From positions 124,001 through 188,000 of the forward strand of contig JAYEVK010000086.1 of the NCBI GenBank assembly GCA_036346275.1: 64,000 bases of DNA. The letters are read 5' to 3'. This stretch comes from Otatea glauca. Its lineage: Eukaryota; Streptophyta; Magnoliopsida; Poales; Poaceae. Numbering within the stretch: position 1 is the first letter of the stretch; each line of letters starts with the position of its first letter. The notes beneath the pieces are model-generated. The model had not been told where the DNA came from, ran no database searches, and was given only the letters and a program-made list of their open reading frames with translations. Of the stretch, positions 12,828-24,079 are shown in pieces. The position numbers and the translations under genes were made by a program.

Positions 12828-14560
12828 ATGTGTACTTTCCAGAGGAAATTAATGTGGCTCGTCTAAGCTTTGTAGTGCAGGCAGACGAGCGGTTGTGTTG
12901 CGTCCTGCGTGCGGCCGAATTGTTTCGACGCCGGCGGCTGCTTTCGGCAGCTGGGCCACAAGAGGCCGTTGTTGCTTTGTAATTTTAACGACGCCCAATA
13001 GACCTAACCTGGCAAGGTGCGCACGCCGTCCATTCGGACTGGGCTTAGATCCTCCCAAACCACCACATTCAATATTAATTGTAACGTTGAAGAAACACTT
13101 TTGAAAAACCAATACCAAACGAAACTTCTTAGTGCAGGTGTCCGATTCATTCCCATAAATACCAATATGATTAAACTTGAGAGGCATGCTTGCACAGTTT
13201 CGTAAATTAATTATTGTATATGCAGTTATAGATGCATATGTGTGTAGTAAAATTAATATGTATCTAATTGCAAACCAACCACAACTATTGCGGCACGTCA
13301 TATAATAATAAATCAGCAGTAAACAAATACAGAGAACCATATCTTAGTGGGTGGTGGAATCATGAAAGTATAACTTTATTAACTAAGGTTTAAATTCAAA
13401 TGTATACGTATGATTACGACTAAGTAAAAAAAAAAGCACACGTCTATGCTTGAGTGAGATCGCAAAGGTGTGTGCTGCTGGTACATTTTCCAGCGTCCAA
13501 CATTTCAGCTGTGACTTAGCACAACCGCAGATACATTGATGAATGGCAGATGATGATTATTTACTTTTTTTCTTGATGATTATTTACTTTTATTCTTACT
13601 TCAAGATTTATGTAAGGAAGAAGTATATATAATACTTTGAATTTGGTGAAAGTGTATCCAGCATCCTAAACTATGAAACCATATATTTGAACCCCTTCCC
13701 CACTCCAAATTCTGTCATGCGGTTCAAATAACGCTCTGACTGGGTTTTGCATAGTGATTTGCATGTGTGGTGCAAGTATTAAGCGGTTTTACTATATAGA
13801 ATGACACACTGTCTAAGTTATGTCAATGACAGGTAGAGATCATATGAGCTTCTCCCTCACCGAACTCTCAATCATGCTTCTATGGTTGTAAGCCCCTGTA
13901 GCTTACACCCTCTCTATTTCGATTTGGAAGATAAGCCATTGTGAGTCTCATTTTTCATTTATCTAAACTTGTCTAGCGTGTTATCCTATATGGCAAACCG
14001 TTTATTCATTACATCGCACGAGTAATACCACTATACGAAAATAGGTTGAGATGTTATTTAAACTGGATTACAAACTTCGAATGGTTAAATATCTCAGTTC
14101 ATAGCTCAATGTGTCGGTCGGCTCGAAAGTTTTAGAGTGTGATTTGATCTTTTTTTTCCTTTATGTAGTTTATATTAGAAGAGGGACGCGTAATAACTAC
14201 CCAACTGGCAATACCAAACTGTGCAGAGGCATGTGCCGCGGCACGCTTGCATGCACCACATGTATATAGCAGCCGTTTTAGTTGTCAGTCCTGGGCCTCC
14301 AGGCCACACCTACCGGTACGAGCGCGCGGGGCCAGACGAGGACATGTACTTCTTGTGACTTCGTAACGTAGCGTACGCTAGGCCACCAGCGAGATTAAGC
14401 CCAAATAGACCTGCCGGCAGTGGTGATGATGTCAACGCCACTGCGCAGCCGCGTTGGCCCAGTTTGGTGCGGTTTCACCACAGAAAAACGTGGATATTTG
14501 CTCCGCGTCCGTACTTGTATTTGACTCGGCCGGACGACTCGCCGGCAGTCGGGACAAAAA
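12828..14560. other. Intergenic, nothing recognised
   Basis: No ORF with a recognisable family. A GC-rich patch at 12880-13050 gives overlapping ORFs on both strands without motifs. 14200-14560 is also GC-rich, with no start codon context that I trust. Confidence 0.5.
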
Positions 14561-14563
14561 CTA

Positions 14564-15294
14564 GGGCTATGTTTGATTAGCAGGATTAGAAAAAGAAAAA
14601 CGTAAGAACAGGATAGGTGAGTAATAAAATGGGAATGTACGTGTAAAACACTGAACTAAAAAATATATAAATTTTGTAGGATTTTGTGTTTGGTTCACAG
14701 AAAGAGGAAGAAGCATGAATTTTTGAGTGAGTAGTAATCTTGTTTGCTTTATAGTCTGGCCGAACACTAATTTTTCCATCACAGCCACTGGCAATGGACC
14801 CATAAAATCTACGGCCCCACACGTAAGTGAATTGAATGAATCATATCCTTATCCCGTTTCTATCATCCACTCGTCTGCTTCCCCAAACCTTGAATTATCA
14901 CGACAGATCGGATGGCGACGGCGCAAGCTTGGTCGACGTCACGAGCTCAAGTGGCGGTGACTCAAGCTCAGTCGGCAGCGCGCGCTCGAGCGGCAACTGT
15001 GCGAGCTCCATCGACGGCGGCTCAAGATCGGTCCTCGGCCCAAGCTCCAGCAACGGTGGCGCAAGGTAACAATACGCCTCGGTCTTACACGATGGGAATG
15101 AAAAAAGAGAGGTTATGGTGGATATTAATTTTCCTATGAAATTCCTTCGCAACCCAAGGCTATGAACAGCGTGCTGCGTGCCTATGAAATTTGATGGATG
15201 CAATCCTGATAATCAAACGAGTGAATACTACCTTTTCATATGGAACCTACAATCTTCTATTTTTCCTTTGAAAATCCTATGAATCAAACAGGGC
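14564..15294. mobile_element. Tourist/PIF-type non-autonomous element, 731 bp
   Basis: The left end reads gggctatgtttgattagcag and the right end, complemented, reads gccctgtttgattcatagga, giving imperfect inverted termini. The element is flanked on both sides by CTA (14561-14563 and 15295-15297), the 3-bp TWA-type target duplication of PIF/Harbinger elements. The outer parts are AT-rich, but the centre (about 14900-15065) is GC-rich and gives Ser/Gly- or Ala/Gln-rich open frames. This is unusual for a simple MITE and may be acquired DNA. Confidence 0.75.
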
Positions 15295-16225
15295 CTAGAA
15301 ATGGCACGTAGGTACGAGTTAGAAATAATGCTTCAGGTCGGAGTGCATTGTCCGCCTACTAACCAGCAGGGTTTCGGATTTCGCTTTCGGATAAAATACC
15401 GTTCACGGCCGGAAAACGAAATTTCGACGAAATTCGGTAATTTCGGACTAATCTCGTTCAGAAATTCAAATTCAAAATTTGAATCTGGATTGTTTTCTAC
15501 CGGTAAATACCGAAATTCGGCGAGATCTCACCCATTTTGACAAGGCCGAAAATTGGTCGAAAAGATGGAGAAAAATTTCGAAATTTTTTGTGGAGAGTTC
15601 TGACGTATTATTAATGTTTTCATAAAAATTTCAGATTTTTATGAATCATGTAAATTTTTTAAAAATTCAAACATTGGTACTGTCGTAATGAAACGCTCAC
15701 CGGCAATTTTGAACTGAATAAAGAATAGGACAAAGCATGTTATAAATATTTGAAATTTTAATAGCATGATTCTGACATGTGAATAATATTGCCATAAAAT
15801 TTTCAGTTGTTACTGAAGCTCGAGGAATTTTTAAAAATTCGAGTATCGGTGATGTCCAGATGGAAAATTGTTGAAAGTACATTAAAAAATTTAGAAATTT
15901 TTATTGGATGGTCGTGATGCATCATTAACCCCCCCTAAATTATTTATATGATTATCAATGTGTGAAGTTAAAAAATTACACCTGTGGTGCAAACTCCACC
16001 TCCGCGTTGTCAACAAATTATTTAGATGATTATAAATGCGTGAAGTTAGAAATTTCGGCAGCATTTTGACTAAAATTCGAAGATTGAGAGTCACAATTCG
16101 AAACAATTAATGTATATTGGCATGACAATTAATAAGCATGAAATAAAATCGATACATACAACAAGTCTTCACATATTTGCATATGACAATTAAATGAATG
16201 TATGTTTGCATTACGTACCTACGAG

Positions 16226-17671
16226 TAGTAGAACGCCTGTGGTGCAAACTCCACCTCCGCATTGTCGACAATGATCTCGTGGTACTTCCTCTCGTGTTGT
16301 TGCTTGTATTCCTCCCAGGTCATGTCTCGTGGTAGCCAGGCATACTTCCAATGTTCGTAATGAGACTCCCAGGTATCAGGTTTCTCGGACTGGTGAAGGT
16401 ACATGACATTGACAGATGAGTGCCGTGCGTATGGATCGACGTATGGATCATTGTAGTCAAATGGCAAAAAGATTTACGGTGTGTGCCAAGCACGGCTGCC
16501 ATACTATACGAGGGTACTACACTCGTAACATCTGGCATGCTTTCTTGAAGTTGGCATCATTGTCAGTAACCACCTGCACGACATGCTCCACCCATCTCTC
16601 GGCCACCACCTTTGTTTTCGGCCTAGCGGTATTTGTGGTTCTGGACCTTAGCTGCGAATGACCAAGCAAGAAGTTAGTACGTGTGACAATGACGGTCATA
16701 CGGAAGAGAAAAAATAAATGAATTTTGTACCTGTGGCATTTACGGTCTTATGGAAGAACATCATCCCATTGCAGTATACCATGAAGTTGATGATACTCTG
16801 CTGAGTAGGTCCCGTCCAGACGTCGCACATTACTGTAACACCAAAGGTGGCCCAGTCCTCCCTGAACCTCCGAAGGTACTTCACAATCTCCTGCTCATTC
16901 GCGTCCAAGTACTTACCGTCTATCTCGTATCCCCGTGGTGCACGAACCTCGAGGCCTAGCTCCTACGTCAGCTTGATTGCAGCTATGCACCGCATGCACA
17001 AGAGATTAGTACAATCATCACACGACGTGTAACTTACAAACATACAATTGTTTCATACCTGTGAAATACGGGCAGTCCACTTTCCTTCTGGGAATTGCAT
17101 TAGCATGTAACCACTTTGACTATCCCCTCCCTAGCTTCTCCCGCTTTCCCTGCTGGAATGCAGTGTCAATACGAGGTTGCTGCGGGGCACTAGCCCGTGC
17201 AAGGTCGATATCCATGGAGGCATGGCTTTTTCGTGTCGATTTGGACCGACCGAACATTTTGCTGATAGTCGATTGAATCGAGGACTTCTGTGCACCACTC
17301 CCGGAACCCGAACCTTGCATCAAACCTTGGCTCCTGAGGTAGGCCTCTTCTTTAGAGGCCTTTATGGCCATCTTAAGCTGCTCATCCTCCATGCCCATGG
17401 TGGCCCATTCGGTGCAAGCCTCCTCTTGACGCAGGCGAATCGTCTGCTTCTCCTTCTTCTTGTCACGGCCACCACGGAGGTCCGCGATCATGGCCTGCCT
17501 AATCACTTTAGGCACGTTGGGGCAGGCCTTCACATCACCGGTGCGATCAGCCAGATGTTCCTTAAGACGGATCGCCCCTCCACCCTTCATAACATGCGTG
17601 CAATAGTTGCACCTCGACTCTGAGCCGATGCGCTCCCCGTGGTCCCATACAGTACCCTGAGGCTCTGCCAT
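16226..17671 (-). pseudogene. hAT transposase-like, BED finger + DUF659, broken
   Basis: This is the coding region of the surrounding hAT element. The ATG at 17671 opens MAEPQGTVWDHGERI. CNYC, then HL and a later Cys (residues about 20-50), form a BED-type zinc finger, a DNA-binding module. A charged helix and a Ser-rich linker follow, then IQSTISKMFGRSK. Next come a stop (about 17108), an intron-like gap, and AAIKLT followed by another stop. Then come PRGYEIDGKYLDANEQEIVK and FREDWATFGVTVMCDVWTGP (about 16960-16780), which are classic DUF659 text of plant hAT genes. VVQVVTDNDANFKKACQML (about 16600-16520) completes that domain. The last block (16467-16226, YNDPYVDPYARH to AFYYS) I do not recognise. 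The RNase-H core remainder and hAT dimerisation domain are missing, so an internal deletion is likely. Confidence 0.85.
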
Positions 17672-18335
17672 CACAACTCACTAGGGCCTGCATCATTACG
17701 AAAAAAATGCATGATATATAAGCTTGTATGACCATGTGCTTGTTTGCAGGGAGTCAACATTCTTAACTCACTGATGTTTGCTAAAATGCATGATATATGC
17801 CTTTCGTTGTCAGGCTTGCTAGCTGTACCATACTACCATACAAGTGACTAAGTGAGTAAGTGACATGATCTTTTGAGTTTTGAAGACATACTGACATATG
17901 AATTATATCCCACATGAGTACATGCATTGTTAGTTCTTACTAGACTATATCCCACATGACTACATGTCTAAATAAGCAAAAAAAAAAATACAGCTGCACT
18001 TAAAATCCAACAAATCAATTTGTGCATACCGATTTTTTTTGGACGCCCGAAATTTCGCCTATGAAGCTCGAGATTTCACCTTTGAAGCCCAAAATCTCGC
18101 CCTTGGAGGCCGAGATTTACCTCCTGCGGCTAGGGGCTGGCCGGATTTGGCCGGAGAATGGCCAGACCAGAGAGAGCAAGGTAGAGAAGAGTCTTGAGCA
18201 AGGGAAAGTGAAATGGCAGAGCTCTCGGTGAAATAGACTGTGAATGAACTTCAATGATTGACGATGTATTAAAACTAGTGAGTTGTCAATGTATAAAATG
18301 AGTTATTTCTCATCTCTAAAACACATGAGCACACA

Positions 18336-18390
18336 TATCTCAGTGGTGAGGCTAAACTCTATCAAACAAGAGGTCTCAAGTTCGAATCTT
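18336..18390 (+). repeat. tRNA-like A/B-box segment in hAT element
   Basis: tatctcagtggt (18336-18347) resembles a Pol III A box, and agttcgaatct (18379-18389) resembles a B box at tRNA-like spacing. No acceptor stem can be folded, so it is not a tRNA gene. A similar pair occurs at 21305-21359 in the next hAT-like element. It could be a SINE-derived piece. Confidence 0.4.
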
Positions 18391-19019
18391 CATAACGATA
18401 TTTCTTTGCAACTTTTTTTTCCATTGTTTGGAGCATGTAAAAATTACCAAAATTTTTTTACATAGTTGCAAAGCATCAATGATGCTGTCATAAAATTTTG
18501 AGAAGATGATCAAACATAAAAGAATCACAGAAAACATGAAGTGTTACTTCATAGTAGCCTTTTTTCCAATAGTTTCAACAATGTAAAAATTACAAAAAAA
18601 ATTGGTACATATTTGGAAAGCATCAATGATCTTGTGATAAAGTTTTGAGATCATGATCAATCACAAAAATCCCAAAAATATGTGATGTAGTACATCACTG
18701 TTTTCGAAATGTACATCACCTCCTTGTACCATATAAAATTTTTTATTGACTAATCAAAACTGGTTGAAATTTTTTTAAACTTTTACAACATGGTTATGAG
18801 AGAATTGTTAAGCTCTCATAAAAATTTTAGGTGATTATCAGACATGAATAAATTTATAAAATTCTAGCACTGTCACTGTCTCGTTTATCCTATTTCTGAT
18901 TTTTATTTTTAAAACATAATAAATGATGTTAAAATATTTTTATAAATTTTATATATTATCCTACTGTGCAAACTCGTTGGGTTCCGAAATCCGGCGAATT
19001 TTGTAACCTTGCTAACCAG

Positions 19020-19918
19020 TCTGTCAATCAATCATCAATCAACGGGTGCATGCATGATGCAAAGGACAACGAGGAGTGTGCACGGTGCAGCAGTACGCGC
19101 CGACCGTGACTTAGCGATATGTTCGGCGATCTTTCTTGAGTTTTGGGTAGCTACCGCGGGGCAAGAACGAAACGAACGTGACTGTTGAGAGCTGATCATA
19201 TCATATGGCCGCTGAGAGCAGCTGTATGGTCGTACGACGTACCCTAATTTGTTCAGAAAAACGTACCTGGGATGGAGCTGTGCTTGATCGAACAGTCAAA
19301 TTTGGCGCAAAAATGTTGGCTCAAAGCATGGCAACCGGTCAGTGGGAGCCATGTGCGGACTTTGAACAGTGATGCCTCCACCGCATAGATGTTCGGTCCA
19401 CATCGCGGAAAGGCCTCAAGTCTCTCATCATCCTAACATGTTGGCACTGGTAAAAAGAGCGTAATAATAGAATTTTTCAAAAGAATTGGGCGACGCACGA
19501 GCAAATACTATAATCAATCAAGAACGAGGCAGCAAATTGGGTCTCTGCGGGCGCGACGCACCTAGCGAAAATTCTGCACCTGCATCCTCTTTAGTGTGTG
19601 TTGTTGGCTGTGTGTTTTTTCTTCTTCTTTTTTTCTCTTCCTATCTTCTTAAAGTCTAATCTCTTCGTTGGATGCCTCTTTGCATCTGTTCTCTTGTACT
19701 TTCTTTCTTCTTTAATATATTCACGACGCGCCGTTTCAAAAAAAACATGGCTCGAGCTAGCACTGAGTGGGCACAGGTAAAGACACTTGAGCGCACATTG
19801 TGAGTGGGTGGAGCAAGTGGGTACGTAAATTGAAGGATGGAACGGGCATACGAAGGTGGAGGAACAAACCTGCAACTATGCACTCCACTACGAGCTCTGT
19901 TTCGGATAGCAGAGGTGA
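19020..19918. other. Intergenic, nothing recognised
   Basis: No coding families, no terminal repeats. A T-rich run lies at 19616-19650. Confidence 0.5.
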
Positions 19919-19927
19919 TAAAGGGTT

Positions 19928-20165
19928 TCGAAATTGCTAGCAATCAGACGTCTGATTTTTTCGGACGCTTTGCAATATTTTTTTTCTATTCGTGAAACAT
20001 TTTTTCCCTACGTGTAAAACATTTTTCCTTCGATAACAGTAAAAATATGAGCGGAGAAAAAAATGTTGCACACGTTGAAAAAAATGTTACACACGTTGGA
20101 AAAAATGTTGCAGCGAGCGTCCGATGAAATGAACAGTATCGGACGTCCGGACGCTAGTATTTCCC
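19928..20165. mobile_element. Mutator-like MITE, 238 bp
   Basis: The left side reads gaaattgctagcaatcagac. The right side, complemented, reads gggaaatactagcgtccgga. The two form imperfect inverted termini around an A/T-rich core that repeats aaaaatgttgcacacgttg-like units. The flanks TAAAGGGTT (19919-19927) and TAAAGGTTT (20166-20174) match at 8 of 9 positions, as expected of an old 9-bp Mutator-type target duplication. Confidence 0.55.
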
Positions 20166-20174
20166 TAAAGGTTT

Positions 20175-21008
20175 GTGTACGGTGTACCTCTAGATGCAAC
20201 GTAACTGCAGTCTTAACTGCAAGGTAAACTAGTTACGAGAGGATAATCACGTCCTCTATTATTTCTCTTAGGAACAAGTAATTTGGATTATATTTACTTG
20301 TGACAGTCCGTTGCTCGGAGTTATTGCTAGCATTTGATCCTATGCTTCCAATATGTCTGAAGGAAATAGTAAGGCCTATTTGCCCCCAGTATTGCTCTGA
20401 AGAATGAACAGCTTTTAAGTACATCGTCTAATTGATTTCTCATTTCTTTTGGGAGGTCAAATCTATGTGGGTCCAATTCATTGGCCATCCTTACTCGTAA
20501 AATCTAGAAAGACCAGACAGGTCGTAAAATTCGGAGAGGGTCAAGAATCAAATTCACATCCTTCCACTTGCACGGAGATACGTTTAACTGAAAGTATTAA
20601 CACACACCATCGCAGTAAAGCGTGTCTTGCGAGCATACGCTACATGCCATCGAACATTTGGACACTGTCGGCTCCAGCACAGTGCCCAATCAGTACACGT
20701 ATGCTCGAGTTTCTACACTGAATTTTTTTTCTGTTTATTAACACCAAAACATGCGTCTTTTCCTATCCGTTCAACAAGGAGAAATCAAAGCCTCTAGAAT
20801 CTTCAGGCTCCAAAAAAAGAGCATGATGGAAAAGCAAACGGAGTGGGAAAAAATATATTTCTTGAACCTCGGAACGTGCCGTGTGATGTGGACTGCAACA
20901 TATTGTGTTCCGTACCGGCGACTGATTAAGATAGTTTTAGGTCAAATTGCGGACCCCACCCCCTCCACTAAGAAAGGAGAGCCTACTTGTTCTCGTGTTG
21001 GCGTCAGT
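20175..21008. other. Intergenic, nothing recognised
   Basis: ORFs of 86-90 codons at 20449-21011 show no motif and have ordinary composition. I see no other feature. Confidence 0.5.
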
Positions 21009-22271
21009 TAAGGATCAAAATCTGCCGAATTTCAAAATTTTTGTTTGTGATTTTAGATTTCGGTGGGAGATGAGATTCAAAATTTTGATAAAATTAAAAT
21101 ATATTGAAAAAAAATAAATTGCAATAGTAATTTTAAAATTTAGGCAAATTACACTGAATTTTCGGGTATTTTGAGTGGAATTCCTGTTTATTGGACCAGT
21201 TTTTATTGTTTTTTACCAAATTTGGTGTCAATTTTTTTTAGAATTATAATGCCATTTATGAGGAATATATGTAAAAATTTTGCAATAAAATCAGAAACCA
21301 ATTTTAGCTTGGTTGGTGAGCTGAGGTGGGCTGAAGTCTTAGGTCGCTAGTTCGAATCCTAAATGTATCATTTTTTTTTTGTCTCTGGTAGAACAAAAAT
21401 ACCAAAGACTTGTAGAGCAAAAATATCAAATACCAAAATTAATGATAGATAGACTCGAACCCACCTGTGAGTAATCATGTTTTTTCCCCCAATTTTCTGT
21501 AGCATCGGGAGGCCACTCACATCCAGTTCAAAATTGCCGAAATTTTGGACATTTCGATAGGATTTGAGACAACACCTCTTAAGAATGTCATGTTTCATGA
21601 ATTTTTTTTAAAGCGAATTTTTAAGACGCTTTATAAAAATAACAGGAGTATTGTCAGATTTTTATAAAAATTCATAAACTTGATCATGCTCTGAAAAATT
21701 TATGGTACCATCTTTAGTAATCTAAGATGATACAAAAAAATTCAAAAGAATTGAACTTCATTTGTTATCTTTGAAAAATCAAAAATAGAAGGAACATAAG
21801 TGAGACAACAATCTTGTTAGAATTTTATAAATTGGCTCGAGTGTGATCATGATCCAAAATTTTTAGAAGAGCTTAAGCATTGCCTCAGAACCCTTCTCTA
21901 AAAGTTTCAAAAATTGTAAACCTATTTTTGGTTGCTCAATCAAATCTATGAAAACAATACATGTACTCAGCCTTTATCAGGACAGTAGCATTATCAGAAT
22001 TTTTTAAACATTCCTTAGGTTTGATCATCATATGTAAATTTTATGAGAACATTAGTAATGCGTCAGGACCATCAACAAAAAATTTCAAAATTTTCTAATG
22101 TGATTTGAATCATTTTTCATTCAGTTCAAATTTGCCAAGATTTCGGCAATTTCAACCGAAATCTCGGAAATCCCGGTCCAAAACATTCCGGATTTGAATT
22201 TTTTTTTTGAATTTCATCTGGTTTCGTTCGAAATTCCGAAATCTCGTCAAAATTTTAGATTTCGATCCCAC
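21009..22271. mobile_element. Non-autonomous hAT-like element, ~1.26 kb
   Basis: The left side reads aaggatcaaaatctgccgaa. The right side, complemented, reads gggatcgaaatctaaaattt, so the ends are loosely inverted. Internal text such as gagatttcggaatttcgaac resembles the ends of the hAT element at 15367-19011. The interior is AT-rich with recurrent 'aaaattttataaattgatcat' themes, like 18400-18950. No target duplication could be found, so the limits are approximate. Confidence 0.45.
21305..21359 (+). repeat. tRNA-like A/B-box segment
   Basis: tagcttggttgg (21305-21316) differs from the A-box consensus at one position, and agttcgaatcc (21349-21359) differs from the B-box consensus at one. Flanking arms do not pair as a tRNA. 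It is probably a tRNA-derived fragment, such as a SINE head, within the hAT-like element. Confidence 0.45.
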
Positions 22272-23300
22272 GGAGATATAGTCCAGAAATGAAATTTGAA
22301 ACCATACGTCACACAACTAGGGGAAAAACACCAGAAAAGAGGAGCTAAGCAAGCTTAGTGATCGATGAACACAGCTTTAGTTAATCATAAGTAATCAATC
22401 TGTCCACAGCGAGAGGACGAGCGCTAGCTCGTTTGATCTTGAGCCGGTGCGCTCGAGACCAGATCGCGTGTTGATCCTTGGATCGACCATGAGTCTCACC
22501 CTTTATTAAATAAAATTAGAATTGTAGACCTCTACAAAATTTCACGTATGTAGAAGGCACACACGCGTATACATGGTGTGTGTAATAGCGTGTGTTGTGT
22601 GTCGTCCTTCTTCTAAAAAAAGCTCATTTGTTTTGAGCGAGAGTGCCGATCTTTTTTGGTCATGAGAACGATGCGCGCTGTCGTACCCTAAGCTTGTCCT
22701 TTCGTGAAAGCACAACACGGTAAAGCGGTTTAAGCGCCGGCCGTATCAGATTGCCCGTGTGATTAAGGTAAAAAAAGTACCAGTAGTAAGATGCTCGGTA
22801 TCTCTGCAAAGTGTAGACGCACGCGTGCTACACTGGAGACTGGAAATTAAGTTGCTGAACCGTGTGATGACCGCGAGTCTACGCGATCTGGAAAAAACGG
22901 ATAGATGGAGTCGTCAGGGCATGCATCGATTTGTGCAGCAAAAGAAAGACGCCCACTCGCCATTCGCCAAACTGTGTTAAAATGTAGGTTGAAAGCAAGA
23001 TGCTAAAAATAAGAGCAGTGCTTCAATGCTTTCCCTCCTAATACAAGTTGCACAAATCTTGAAGCAAGCGAAGGGGTAAGTAATCACCATCTACCTTTTA
23101 TTCATGCTTTAATATTTGTGCAACTGTAAAAAAAGAGAAGCATGGAAGCACCTCTCTAAAAATAATCATATTTGCTACTGCAAGCGGTTGTTCCATTCTT
23201 CCTTTGCTTTCTTCTTTTTTCTGAGGAGAAAGCGTTGAGTGCGCCATTCTTAAAGCTGTGTCACACGTACGGTAATCTTGCCCAAAATGAAAGAAACGGG
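22272..23300. other. Intergenic, nothing recognised
   Basis: No supported gene or repeat. The 73-codon ORF at 22759-22980 has no recognisable motif. Confidence 0.5.
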
Positions 23301-23304
23301 TGTT

Positions 23305-23407
<103 letters not shown>

Positions 23408-23413
23408 TACATA

Positions 23414-23725
23414 CTCCCACCCTTAATATACCACTTAAATGAACATTTTATACTCTTTTATCATATTCGGTATACTCTAATAATAATTCTAAAATACTCT
23501 AATACGATATGGTTGAAAAAAATTTATCAGAGCCTTTTTTTTTTTTTGCTACTTACCCTTTTCCACATGTAAAAGGAATAAACAAATTATGCTATAAAGA
23601 GTGGACTTTAATGATTTTTTTTTCATGGAACTCACTTTGGAGTATCTTATAATCAGTATTAGAGTATACTCAAAAGGTTAAAGAGGTATAACAACATCAT
23701 TTAAACAGTATACTAGAGGTGGAAG
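23414..23725. mobile_element. Foldback MITE with TA target site, 312 bp
   Basis: The left end reads ctcccacccttaatatacca. The right end, complemented, reads cttccacctctagtatactg. Similarity between the arms continues inward for about 100 bp, past tatactctaata on both sides. TA flanks each end (23412-23413, 23726-23727), as for Tc1/mariner-type MITEs. It sits against the TA microsatellite, a rich source of TA targets. Confidence 0.65.
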
Positions 23726-23762
23726 TATGTATATCCAGGAGTATGGAATCATTTTCCTACAT

Positions 23763-23857
23763 ACATATATATATATATATATGTATATATGTGTATATAT
23801 ATATATATGTATATGTATATATGTGTATATATATGTATATATATATATATATATATG
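23763..23857. repeat. Compound TA/TG microsatellite
   Basis: Alternating pyrimidine-purine tract of tatatatgtatatatgtgta-type units, about 95 bp. Confidence 0.95.
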
Positions 23858-24079
23858 CACAAACGCATCGGGGAATAAGCACCTCCAAATTATCACACGT
23901 GCGTCTACTCTGTGTTTCATTCAATCAATAAATCAGTTCCTTGTATGTATTAGAATTTTTTTCTTTAATTTCACTAAAACTTTTTATTGGCACATTCTAT
24001 TCACGAACGATTTTCACTGGTAGCTTACTGACGACGAGAGAAACATAATGAAATAAGTATCACCAATAAATACCAGATG

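Larger units (their letters stand above)
15367..19011 (-). mobile_element. hAT-superfamily transposon, 3645 bp, with 8-bp TSD
   Basis: The left end begins cagggtttcggatttcg. The right end, complemented, begins caaggttacaaaattcgccg. Both fit hAT termini (CARGG...). The element is flanked by a perfect 8-bp duplication, CTAACCAG, at 15359-15366 and 19012-19019, the expected length for hAT insertions. The interior carries a BED-finger/DUF659 gene on the - strand (17671 to about 16226). The long AT-rich region 17700-18960 would be its upstream side. The gene has stops and lacks a visible C-terminal dimerisation domain, so the element is probably non-autonomous. Confidence 0.9.

Noticed and set aside
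18336..21359. Functional tRNA genes at the A/B-box segments
   Set aside because: No cloverleaf can be drawn: the acceptor and anticodon arms do not pair.
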